Below are positions 46,067 through 56,212 of a stretch of DNA of 64,000 nucleotides, piece by piece. Under the pieces are notes generated by a model that had not been told where the DNA came from, ran no database searches, and saw nothing but the letters and a program-made list of their open reading frames with translations. Within the stretch, counting starts at the first letter, position 1. Every line of letters begins with the position of its first letter. The translations under genes were made by a program, and so were the position numbers. The DNA lies in assembly GCA_024233975.1 (NCBI GenBank), contig JACKOX010000002.1, positions 124,001 to 188,000 on the forward strand. The letters run 5' to 3'. The stretch is from Rhodanobacteraceae bacterium. GTDB taxonomy: Bacteria > Pseudomonadota > Gammaproteobacteria > Xanthomonadales > Xanthomonadaceae.

Positions 46067-49000
46067 TTATTCAGCCGTCGGCAAAAGATCAAACAAGCAG
46101 GTGCGATGGTCAGCGTGACATTGGCCGTTGCCGAGTCATCACTGCCGTCATTCGCGTGATAGCTGAAGCTGTCGGTGCCGCAGAATCCGCCATCCGGTGT
46201 ATAGCTGAAGCTGCCGTCAGCGTTCAGCGACAGCACGCCGTGCTAAAATGACATCCGTGATGGCCTCCAGCGTGTCGTTCTCGACGTCGCTGTCGTTAAG
46301 TCGAGTTATCGCCCGGCGCGACGACGCTCAGCAGGGTGTCCTGCGTTCCCGCATAGCTGTCGTCTAGGCTCACCGGGGCATCGTTCGCACACTGCACGGT
46401 GATCGTTACCGTCGCCACGTTCGAGTCGGCTGCGCCGTCATTGGCGTGGTAGGTGAAGCTGTCGCTACCGCAGAAGCTGGCGTCCGGCGCGTAATGAAGC
46501 TGCCATCGGCGTTGAGCGTCAGACTGCCGTGCTGCACGTCGTCATCGAGCACGGCCGTCAGCTCGTCACCATTGGCGTCGCTGTCGTTGGCCAGCACGCC
46601 GACAACAGCCGCGCGACGCTGAACGGTGCGTCCTCGCTGCCGAAGAAGCGTTGCCGCGGCGACCGGCGCCCGGTTGAGGCAGTCGATGTTCAGCGTGACC
46701 TGACCGTGGCGCAGTCCGCGCTTCCGTCGTTGGCGTGATAGGTAAAGCCTTCTTCGTCTCACCGCAGTATTCCGGATCTGGCGTGTAGTCGAAGCCGCTA
46801 TTGGTGCAAGGAGAGGGTCAGTGAGCCGAACGGGCGTTCCAGACTGGCGACCGCGTTCAGTGTTTCATCTCGACATCGGTGTCGCGGCTGGTAAGTACGC
46901 CTGGCGCCATCACCTGCAGGAGCGGGTTCTGCTGCCGTTGTAGCTGTCTGTTGGCCACGGGCGCGTTGCCGTTGAGGCAGGTCACGCTGATCACCGTCGC
47001 CGTCGTGGCGGAACTATTCGCCCGTCGTTGGCGGAAGCAGTTGCCCGTCGCCGCGACCCGGATTTGCGTGTAGTGAAGCGCCGTCGTTGTTGAACACCAG
47101 CGTGCGCCGAAGTCGGTATCGTCAATTTGTTACCGCCGTCAGGCTTGTCGCCCTCCGGTCGCTGTCGTTGGCGAGTACAATTTCCGCTTCAGACACCGTG
47201 TGATGGAGTCGTCCTCGGCAACGACATATTGCCAGCCATCGTGTTCGGGCGCATCGTTGCTGCGCTTGATTGGTGACATCTTTACGGTGGCCGATCCACC
47301 GCCGGCAAGCCAGTAGTCGAAGCTGCCATTGCTGCAGTAGCCAGCGCCTGGCGCGTACTCGACGCCACCGGAAACGATAGTGGCGTTACAAGCATTAGAC
47401 AGGTTGTTGACCATGGAGACCGTAAGCGGGTTTGCCTGGATCAGGTCAACGCCATCGTTGGCGAAAGCACGTCGATGAACGCTCGCCGGAGCGTCTTCGT
47501 TAATCCGCGACGGTATCGCCCCAGGCTGGCGCGCCACCGCTGACGCAGGCGACCGTCAGCGAAACGGTGGCGGTGTCGGTATCAATATCATCGCGGCTTC
47601 TGTAGACGAAGCTGTCGGGACCGCAAGAAGCTGGATTTGGCGCAGTAGCTGAAACTGCTGTCGTTGTTCAGCGACAGCATGCCGTGACTCACGTCGTTGC
47701 TGCTACCGAGATGCCGCCGGTGATCGACGTGTCGGCCGTGTCGTTGACCAGCACGCCTGGTGCGGCAGGCAACGGATGCAGTGCGTCTCGGTGGCGCTAG
47801 AAGGTCATCATTGGCGCTGACTGCCGACAATTCGGCAGGCAGGTGGCGGGCTGGCTGCTGCGAACAGTTTTACTGCTGCCCACTCCGGATGGTCGATGAA
47901 GGGATTGGCGGTTGCCCCGGAAGCCGTAGACGACCACACTGCGATCACGCCTGCGATCGTCAACCGGTCCCCGCCGGAAAGCACTGCAGGAGCGTGCTCA
48001 AAAAGCCCATATGTAGGCTTTGGCAGATCCGTTGCTGGGTGGCGCCGGATCAATCCTGCGTCGTCGGTTATTCCAGGTCCGGAATATCGCCGTCGTTTGC
48101 GTCTTCACTGGCAATGCCTTCGTAGCGGATTGCTACAAAGACGGAACGCGCCATGTCGCCTCGTTGCTTGTGCGCCAAACCCGTAAATACCGCGTTGGGT
48201 ATGCCCTGAGTTGCCCGGATAGATGCCGGTACCGCCTCCTTCACCATGGTTGGTGATCGTTGATCTTCAGAACAACCGTCCTCTACTTTTCGGCAGGTTC
48301 CATAGGTCGGCGTTCCCCCGGTGATTGTTCCGTCCTTGTCGGCCGTGCAGCATGGCTGGTCGCTGTGTGCAAGCTGCTTGGAGTTGCTGAATCCAAGTGA
48401 CTTTGGCCAAGGTGCTCGCGGTTGTACAGGAGTCCAGAAACGGTTCCACAAGTAGCGGTAATGCCTCGTCCCCGCGACGAGCTGTCCGAGTTGTCCGGCT
48501 TGATAGCTGCAGTTTCGGTAGACGTCCAGTATCTTTCCTGGTCGCTCTGGATCTTCTTCTGCAATCTCCAGTATGGGGTATTGGTAGCCGTGAGGTCTGT
48601 GCTGCCCTTGATGATGTTGTGCAGCGTGCAAAGCAGTTGTTCCGGCTGCTGGTGTTGACTGTGTCATAGTAGGTGCTGGCTGAACTGCGGCGACGGGTAG
48701 TTGACCACCCACCGTGTTGGCTGCCGGTTCTGCATGCCGACGTCGGTGACCTGCGCACAACCGTGAACGCAGAAGCCACCTGCCACCAGCGCGCCGCGCC
48801 GGTGTTGATGGCGGCTTTGGTGCCGCCTGGCGGCATGGTTTAGCGAAATGCCGCCGCTGGTGTTGCAGCTCAGGTCGAAGGCGCCTGCAGTCAGCGTGAC
48901 CGGTTCGCTGAATATCGCCGATGATGTCGCCAGCCGACGGAAGTTGCTGTCGCCATCCGTCGGAGTGGTCGACAGGATGCAGGCGGTGTCGGCCACCGGC

Positions 49001-50178
49001 GAAGGCGATGCTGCCCGGATCGACAAGCGTGTCGGCTGATCCATCCTCGTCGGTGACGGCGCTGGTGTTGAACGTGAGCGTGCAGTTCTCGCCGGCAAAT
49101 GAAGTCGCTTGCCGGGTCGAGACCGTAGTCAATCGGTCCACCACTAACGGCGATGCTGGCTGCTGCGATTGCCGCTCACGTAGAGATCTGAACCAGCCGC
49201 CGGTAACGTCCACCGGCTCGGAGAAGGCTTCAGCGACAGTTTCGTTGACCTCGGAAATCGCCGGAGTACCGTTGCTGGGCGTGCTGGCAGTCAGCGTCGG
49301 GGCATTGTCGATTCTGGTAGTCGGCGGACCAGCACATCGGCCGCCATGTTGTCGGCGGTGCGTCCCGTCGGTCACGTTGGCTGCCACGATGAAGTCAGCG
49401 TGCAGCTGTTGCCAGTCGAGCGCCACGCCGGTGTCAGCGTGAAGGTGGTCGGTTCTTGCTTACGTTGAGTCCGATGCTGCCCGCGTCGTTGCAGCCTGAA
49501 GCGTGAAAGCGCCGGCCGGCCGTAACGGGCTCGGAGAAGGTGACGCCAGCGTTGTTCACTGGCTGTCGGTGTCGCCTCGGCCGGGTCATCGGTAGCATTG
49601 ACCGTTGGCGGATTGTCGACCGGGGCGCCGAATGTTTGTCCGTTGTTGCAGGCGCCGAACGTATTAGTTGCCGCCGAATTCCAGGTGAAGTCGACATAGG
49701 TGCTGCCGTTGCCGGAAAGTTGCAGCGACTCGCCAACAGCTGTTCCGCCGTCTTCTGCCACGCCAATGTCGGTAGATGTCAGGCCATTCGCCACGCCAGC
49801 GGTTGCCGTCAATGCACCCTCATAGCTCAAAAACTGAATGACCGAGCCTCCGACAACCAGGGCCATCGCCTTCGGCCCACTATTCTGGAGTCCATTCACC
49901 GGGTAGTTGATGACGCCGAACGCGGGGTTGCCGCTCCCGCAGGAAATCGGTGAACTCGCGGGCACCGAGTCGCTCGTGGAGGCTGACGCGCTCGTGTAGT
50001 AGTGGATCGAATACTGGCTGAGGTCTTCGCCAGCTGTCGCGACTACTTCAATCGCTTCGCCTTCGTCGGTACTGGCGTTGTCGTAGTGGATCTCGTTGAT
50101 GAACACATCCGCGGAGGCGGACAGCGGCAACAGCAGGAGGGCGAGCGTCAGCGACGCGCGCAGGTCGGAAAGGCGCAC
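46067..50178 (-). pseudogene. Large secreted endonuclease I-type protein with Ig-like and cadherin-like repeats; frame broken by indels
   Basis: From 50178 the frame is intact for about 230 residues: signal peptide (MRLSDLRASLTLALLLLPL), then an exonuclease/lamin-tail-type domain (VFINEIHYDNASTDEGEAIE, YSIHYYTSAS). After about 49460 it shifts repeatedly. Pieces show three Ig-like repeats (VTFSEPVTAG, EAFSEPVDVT, IFSEPVTLTAGAFDL), then an endonuclease I (NucM/EndA) domain at about 48660-48080 with YYDTVNTSS, ILDVYRNCSY, YNREH followed by WPKSLGFSNSK, SEDANDGDIPDLE and NPFIDHPEWA. About four cadherin/VCBS-like repeats follow (VLANDSDANGDELTAVLDDD, HGSLTLNADGSF, SFCGSDSFTYHANDG-type). Restoring two bases near 46073 yields the ending LFADGFE and stop at 46067-46069. 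It should be an exported nuclease. Confidence 0.75.
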
Positions 50179-50314
50179 AGATAGTTCCCCGGAAAACAGC
50201 TAGCCGGGCAGCATATCCCGGTTCCGAGTCAGTTTCATGTCGCGCCGCAGCGTGCCGGGAGCCCTGATTGGGGGTGCCGGCACGGGTTTGGCGTCCGTCC
50301 GGCGGCGAAGAGCC

Positions 50315-50342
50315 CTTGAAAGCCTGAACCACGCCCCCATCA
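50315..50342 (+). promoter_or_regulatory. Sigma-32 heat-shock promoter of groESL
   Basis: CTTGAAA at 50315-50321 and CCCCAT at 50335-50340 are separated by 13 bp, an excellent match to the sigma-32 consensus (CTTGAAA, 11-16 bp, CCCCATnT). It lies upstream of the second promoter and CIRCE. Confidence 0.8.
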
Positions 50343-50361
50343 CAGGGGCCGACGCCGACGG

Positions 50362-50391
50362 TTCACAGAGCCCTCCGGTGCACGATAAAAT
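50362..50391 (+). promoter_or_regulatory. Sigma-70-type promoter of groESL
   Basis: TTCACA (50362-50367) and TAAAAT (50386-50391) are 18 bp apart. The CIRCE element begins 2 bases after the -10, where a bound repressor would block initiation. Confidence 0.55.
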
Positions 50392-50392
50392 G

Positions 50393-50419
50393 CTGGCACT
50401 CGCACTTGTAGAGTGCTGA
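50393..50419. promoter_or_regulatory. CIRCE element (HrcA operator)
   Basis: CTGGCACTC-N9-GAGTGCTGA differs from the CIRCE consensus TTAGCACTC-N9-GAGTGCTAA only at three outer positions, with the exact 9-bp spacer. It implies HrcA repression of groESL; hrcA itself is not in the window. Confidence 0.9.
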
Positions 50420-50467
50420 TAGCGGCTGATTTTTCTTTTTTAATCAATTGTTTGCGAGGAAAGCAAG

Positions 50468-50761
50468 ATGAGCGTCAATCTCAAGCCTCTGTATGACCGC
50501 GTGGTGGTCAAGCCGATCGACGGTGACACCATGTCCGCTGGCGGCATCGTGATTCCGGATAGCGCCAAGGAAAAGCCGACCCAAGGCGAAATCATTGCCG
50601 TCGGTGAAGGCAAGGCGCTGGACAACGGTGACATCCGCGCGCTGAAGGTCAAGGTCGGCGACAAGGTCATCTATGGCCAGTATTCCGGCAGCGCCTACAA
50701 GCATGAAGGCACCGAGTACAAGATCATCCGCGAAGACGACATTCTCGCGATTGTGGGCTGA
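50468..50761 (+). CDS. groES: Co-chaperonin GroES
   Basis: The 97-residue protein matches GroES along its length: LKPLYDRVVVKP, the mobile loop SAGGIVIPDSAKEKPTQGEI, and YKIIREDDILAIVG. It caps GroEL. AGGAAAG precedes the ATG by 6 bases. Controlled by the sigma-32 promoter and CIRCE upstream, and cotranscribed with groEL after a 126-bp gap. Confidence 0.98.
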   Translation: MSVNLKPLYDRVVVKPIDGDTMSAGGIVIPDSAKEKPTQGEIIAVGEGKALDNGDIRALKVKVGDKVIYGQYSGSAYKHEGTEYKIIREDDILAIVG

Positions 50762-50887
50762 GAGCCGGGATTCGTGGTTCGTCGGAGCAGGCGCGCATGA
50801 CGCAGCCAGAACGCGAAGCCGATACGAACGCGACCCCTCTTTTTACGAATCCCTGTTTTTCCATTCCAAATTCTGAGGTCTACAGCA

Positions 50888-52525
<1,638 letters not shown>

Positions 52526-52556
52526 GAAGTCGCTGACTCGATTGAGCGTCACCACG

Positions 52557-52588
52557 AAGCCCGGCCCCGTGCCGGGCTTTGTGCTTTC
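52557..52588 (+). terminator. groESL terminator
   Basis: A perfect 9-bp stem (AAGCCCGGC / GCCGGGCTT, loop CCCGT) 32 bases after the groEL stop, followed by TGTGCTTT. The rest of the 318-bp gap to 52843 shows only a weak CCCGCA/TGCGGG hairpin near 52780 and no gene or RNA I can support. Confidence 0.85.
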
Positions 52589-52843
52589 GGGGTGGCTGAT
52601 AGGGAGAAGTCCAGCCTGCGTTCCTGGCGCACAAGGCGTGATGATGAGCCGCGCTCTGCTGCCGAAACTTGAAACCCGAACCGCCAAAACGCGCCAGAAA
52701 CGTCGCTTGTGCGGTAGTCACCCAAGCGCCAGACTGACCGAACAGGGCCAGCTGATAGTGAGTTGCGTCGCCCGCACCTTGCGGGTTGGGCGGCTGCTTG
52801 CCGCTTGCCGGGCTTCGGATTTTCTGTCGATTGAGAGAGCGTC

Positions 52844-53539
52844 ATGAAAGATGACATTGATACCCAGATCGCCGCCGTTGAGGCTGCGTTCGGTGCTGCG
52901 CTGCCGGATGCCTATCGCGAGTTCCTGGTGGGCCATGATCCGCGATACCTGATCGAAAGTGATGATCGGGAATGGTGGCTTGCGACGGCCGCGGGCCTGC
53001 TCAAGCGACAGGCTATCGACCGGCATGAATGTGCAGCATTCGCCCAGCTTGGCGCGGTCAGCATCATGCTGCGCGAGCTGGGTGTGGGCGCGGTTCGGAA
53101 CGCCGATGGGTCCGCCGTTTCGCTGGAGCGCCTTGCGGGCGGGTTCGTTATCGGTGAGCAGGACGGCGACTTTCTCTATCTTGATCCGGACGATGGCTTC
53201 GGCGTCTGCTGCTATCACCACGACGGCGAAGACGTCGCCCGTTTGGCGCCTGATTTCGCCACGTGGCTCGCGCGCTCCCGGCGCATAGACACCTGCGACG
53301 AAGCGCTGGAGGCCGCGGAGCGGGCCGAGGAAGCGCGCCGGGCGACTCGTGACGAGTCGCAGTACCTCGATGAGCTGCTGGCCGCGCTCGTCGAGCTCTG
53401 TGATCGCTTCGGCGGGCCTTGCGCGACGGTACTGGTGCGGCGGTCGATTGGTGGTTCGATGGACGAGCTGAAGAGCCGGCTGGTGACGCTGGCCGAAAAG
53501 GGAAAGTCCAGGCCGTACCTGGTGGCTGAAGCCGGCTGA
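52844..53539 (+). CDS. SMI1/KNR4-like protein
   Basis: The 231-residue protein has the SMI1/KNR4 pattern: an N-terminal DIDTQIAAVEAAFGAALPDAYREFL (the A-LP-YxxFL motif), a central GGFVIGEQDGDFLYLDPDDG and a DFATWLARS end, followed by an additional helical C-terminal region (about 150-231). Members are often immunity proteins against contact-dependent or polymorphic toxins, but many are uncharacterised and no toxin gene is nearby. It is cytosolic. The start has AGAG upstream. Confidence 0.8.
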   Translation: MKDDIDTQIAAVEAAFGAALPDAYREFLVGHDPRYLIESDDREWWLATAAGLLKRQAIDRHECAAFAQLGAVSIMLRELGVGAVRNADGSAVSLERLAGGFVIGEQDGDFLYLDPDDGFGVCCYHHDGEDVARLAPDFATWLARSRRIDTCDEALEAAERAEEARRATRDESQYLDELLAALVELCDRFGGPCATVLVRRSIGGSMDELKSRLVTLAEKGKSRPYLVAEAG

Positions 53540-53844
53540 TCGGTCCTGAGGCAGCAGCGATGTGCGGTCGGATTCCTCTGTGCGCAGTATCACCGTGGCG
53601 ACGTCCCGAGCAGTCGTTGGGCATCGTGTCGGTAGCTACCGATCACCATAGCCGATCTCGTTGATCTTCACGTCACAGATCTGGACTCGAGCGGGCTGGC
53701 GCACACCCGACTCCGGTGTTTTCGAGTGGATCCGGTGTTGCAGGGAACTCGACAGGCAATTGCGCTATCAGGGTCGTGGGGCATGGAGGATATGGATTCT
53801 TGATCCAATCGTTCCAGCGTTTCAGCTTTACCGCGTTTCAAATC
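53540..53844. other. Intergenic stretch without identifiable genes
   Basis: About 300 bases between the SMI1-like stop and the shared terminator. I see no ORF with family features, no tRNA and no repeat. Composition is close to that of the flanks but the sequence is not obviously coding in any frame. Confidence 0.5.
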
Positions 53845-53875
53845 AGAAACCCCGCTTCGGCGGGGTTTCTTTTTG
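53845..53875. terminator. Bidirectional intrinsic terminator
   Basis: An 11-bp perfect stem AGAAACCCCGC/GCGGGGTTTCT with a TTCG tetraloop, followed by TTTTT on the plus strand and by a partial T-run on the minus strand. It serves the SMI1-like gene (plus) and the HEXXH membrane gene (minus). Confidence 0.9.
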
Positions 53876-53895
53876 CGTGGGCGTTTCGTCTGGAA

Positions 53896-54501
53896 TCAGT
53901 CGGGATGGCGTTTCGACTGCCGGATGCGCTCGCTTTCCCGGGCGCGCTGGATAATGGCCGCGCGGCGTTCCTTTTCTGCGTTGATTTCTCGCTCCTCCGC
54001 GCCCTGGCGGTAGCGCAGATAGACGATCAGCCACACGGCGATCCAGCCGGACCAGCTGGTGAAGGTCAGGAAACCGGCAATGTGGGTATCGGATTCGAGC
54101 AGGCCCCAACGTCTCAGCAATTGATGCCAGTCGTGGCCGGTGCCGATGATGGGTAGCACCTGCGCGCGTGCATCGCCCACGTAGATGGCCGTGTTTCGCA
54201 GGCTCTCGAAGCCCCAAAGCGTACAGCAGGCAGCGGATAGCAACTGGCGACGACGCAGAAAGTGAACCGTCGTGGCAACCGGAAAAATCATTTGGCCGAT
54301 ACCGCCGCCGAGCAGCAAGATGGTTGTGCCGAAAAAACCAAGGATCTGGTGGCCCGCTTCATGAAACACGAAGTTCACGTTGTCAATGATCGGCACGAAA
54401 GTGAATGACTTCACGATGGCCGCCGCCAGGATGACGCCAACTGTAAATCCGATGAACGCGTGCCGTGACGGCGCAGGCCCAAGTCGCTCAATCCACCTCA
54501 C
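53896..54501 (-). CDS. Membrane protein with HEAGH metal-binding motif (M50-like)
   Basis: A 201-residue protein with about four membrane segments: AFIGFTVGVILAAAIVKSF, then FVFHEAGHQILGFFG with the zinc-type motif HExxH at His47, Glu48 and His51 inside a hydrophobic helix, then TTILLLGGGIGQMIFPVA, LLSAACCTLWGF and WSGWIAVWLIVYL. The buried HEAGH followed by a Gly-rich helix resembles M50 site-2-type membrane peptidases, though a clear second motif (NPDG-like) is missing; GHDWHQLL is a possible alternative third ligand. The start is a GTG that overlaps the upstream stop (GTGA). The C-terminus is a charged helix. Proteolytic activity is not proven. Confidence 0.75.
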   Translation of the reverse strand: MRWIERLGPAPSRHAFIGFTVGVILAAAIVKSFTFVPIIDNVNFVFHEAGHQILGFFGTTILLLGGGIGQMIFPVATTVHFLRRRQLLSAACCTLWGFESLRNTAIYVGDARAQVLPIIGTGHDWHQLLRRWGLLESDTHIAGFLTFTSWSGWIAVWLIVYLRYRQGAEEREINAEKERRAAIIQRARESERIRQSKRHPD

Positions 54502-54674
54502 GGCACGGAAGGCTCCCGGTTGGCGGTGTTGCCCGACAAGAAGTCATCAATCGAGGTGACAAACATGTTGTCGGGCGTTGGCGCATTGCCGGTGACCGAC
54601 CGATTGGAGGCCGCCGCCAGCTTTTGCACCGGCAACGCCATCCGGGAAAGTTGCGGATTCGGGCTGAAGTCCAT
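54498..54674 (-). CDS. Small hypothetical protein coupled to the HEXXH gene (58 aa)
   Basis: A 58-codon frame with ATG at 54674 preceded by AGGAAG at 6-base spacing and a stop overlapping the GTG of the membrane-protein gene. The product (opening MDFSPNPQLSRMALPVQKL, with DNMFVTSIDDFLSG) has no signal peptide or known domain. The good ribosome site and overlap support translation; shortness limits confidence. Confidence 0.5.
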   Translation of the reverse strand: MDFSPNPQLSRMALPVQKLAAASNRSVTGNAPTPDNMFVTSIDDFLSGNTANREPSVP

Positions 54675-54753
54675 GGAGCGCTTCCTGACGGGAATTCGCA
54701 GATGGTGCAGGAAGGCGCCGCGGTGTGCCAATCGCAGGCATCGCGAACCGGAC

Positions 54754-55329
54754 TCAGTCCTCCAGGCCGTCGGCGAAGATCATCGGGTCCGCTGGAGCAA
54801 GTGCTGCCGGATCGAACTGCAGGCCGAAGTCGACCTTGTCGCAGCTGCTGGTGTTCGCGCAGCTGAAACTGATCCAGCCGAGGTTTTCCGACCAGGCGTA
54901 GCCATCCAGCAGGCCGCTTTCCGGATCGACCCGCAGGCCGTAGTCGCTCTTTTCGCAACTATTGGTCTGCGCACAGTGGGTGGTGATCCAACCGGCGTTC
55001 TCCGACCATGCGTTGCCAGTCAGGCGAAGCAGGCCGGGGACGTCCGGGTCGTCCTCCAGGTGCAGGCCGTAGGCAACGTCGCCGCAGCTGCCGGTATTCG
55101 CGCAGCTGGCGCTGATCCAACCAACGTTTTCCGACCATAGCCAACCGCTGACCTGGCCATCCGCCACGTGCAGGCCGTTGCCGCCGGGACCGTTAGGCTG
55201 GGCATCCACCCAGCCAGCGTTTTCGGACCAGGAGCGGTGCAATCCCAGCGCACCCGGATCAACATTCTCGGCACTGGTCGATGTAGCGGCCAGCGCAACG
55301 AGCAGGGCCAACGCGGCCTTGAGCCACAT
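54754..55329 (-). CDS. Exported protein with four WSENxGW repeats and DGLED tail
   Basis: The ATG at 55329 gives MWLKAALALLVALAATSTSA, a signal peptide. The mature part has four repeats of about 40 residues, each with WSENAGW, WSENVGWIS, WSENAGWITTHC and WSENLGWISFSC, the last three followed by CANTGSC-type or CAQTNSC-type disulfide pairs. The repeats are probably beta hairpins with an exposed Trp. The protein ends IFADGLED, a variant of the DGFE tail. WSENxGW repeats occur in other environmental proteobacteria without known function. Its ATG overlaps the TGA of the upstream beta-helix gene (TGATG), so the two are coupled. Confidence 0.8.
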   Translation of the reverse strand: MWLKAALALLVALAATSTSAENVDPGALGLHRSWSENAGWVDAQPNGPGGNGLHVADGQVSGWLWSENVGWISASCANTGSCGDVAYGLHLEDDPDVPGLLRLTGNAWSENAGWITTHCAQTNSCEKSDYGLRVDPESGLLDGYAWSENLGWISFSCANTSSCDKVDFGLQFDPAALAPADPMIFADGLED

Positions 55330-56069
55330 CACGGCATTTCCGAGCTGAACACGCTGCAGCCGAGCCGGTTGCCGGCGTCGTTGTGCTTGCTGATGGTTTC
55401 GGTCACCAGCGCATTGCCCTGCGGACACGCGATCCCGAACCCGGTGTTGCCGATGAAGCTCGATTGCGCGACGCGCGAGTCAGCGCCCATGCCGACGCCA
55501 TTGGCACCGTTCTCATTGGCGGTCACGCGGTCAACGGCGATGTACAGGCCGCCGAGGCCATTGACCGTGTTGTGGGAAAAGTCACCGCCATCGACCCGCA
55601 TGTGCGCGCAGGTGGCGCCGCTGCCACCGTTGTGAGTGGAGTCAACGTTGATCAGGGTGACTGAACCGCTGCCGCAGTTCACGCCATCGCCGTCCAGGTA
55701 GCGTATCTGGCCATTCCGGATGGTGGCGTTCTCACCATTGACGACGATCCCGTTGCCATCCATTACTTCAAGGTTGCCTCGCACGGTGAAGCCATTGAGG
55801 TCGAGGCTGACGTTGTTGGCGTTGATGGTGATGGCGTCCTGCCCAGGCAGGGCCTGGATGTCGCGCCCGAGGTAGTAGGAACCCGGTTGGTCGATCACTA
55901 CCGGCTCAAGACTGTTTTGGTCCGGCGAGATCAGTGTGCGTGGTTCGATGTCGGACAGCGTCTTGAACGTCGGTGCCGGTGGGCCGGGAGGGGTCAGCGA
56001 GCCGGCGACTGCCGGGCTGCCGATCAGCAGCAGAATGGCGGCGGACAGGATGGTACTGGACGGGCGCAT
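55329..56069 (-). CDS. Exported right-handed beta-helix protein
   Basis: From the ATG at 56069 (preceded by CTGGAG) the 246-residue product has a signal peptide (ending GSPAVAG), a Pro-rich linker, then beta-helix repeats: VVIDQPGSYYLGRDIQALPG, ITINANNVSLDLNGFTVRGN, GIVVNGENATIRNGQIRYL and further turns. This is the fold of pectate lyase-like proteins, but no catalytic residues are evident. It ends SVFSSEMP without the DGFE tail. It overlaps the WSENxGW gene by one base. Its ligand, perhaps a polysaccharide, is unknown. Confidence 0.78.
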   Translation of the reverse strand: MRPSSTILSAAILLLIGSPAVAGSLTPPGPPAPTFKTLSDIEPRTLISPDQNSLEPVVIDQPGSYYLGRDIQALPGQDAITINANNVSLDLNGFTVRGNLEVMDGNGIVVNGENATIRNGQIRYLDGDGVNCGSGSVTLINVDSTHNGGSGATCAHMRVDGGDFSHNTVNGLGGLYIAVDRVTANENGANGVGMGADSRVAQSSFIGNTGFGIACPQGNALVTETISKHNDAGNRLGCSVFSSEMP

Positions 56070-56212
56070 GTCGAACTCCAGGGGGGCTTTCCCAGGAACA
56101 CGGAAAATCCATGCGGAACGGATCATTCAGAGCATGCGCCGGCAGCGGCAGGCCGCGCGGTTCCCCATGTGGAGTGGCTTCGGAGCGAAGCAGTAGCGGG
56201 TCGTGGATGGCG

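Noticed and set aside
46200..49300. Many short plus- and minus-strand frames
   Set aside because: They are fragments of one broken minus-strand endonuclease gene or its shadows, not separate genes.
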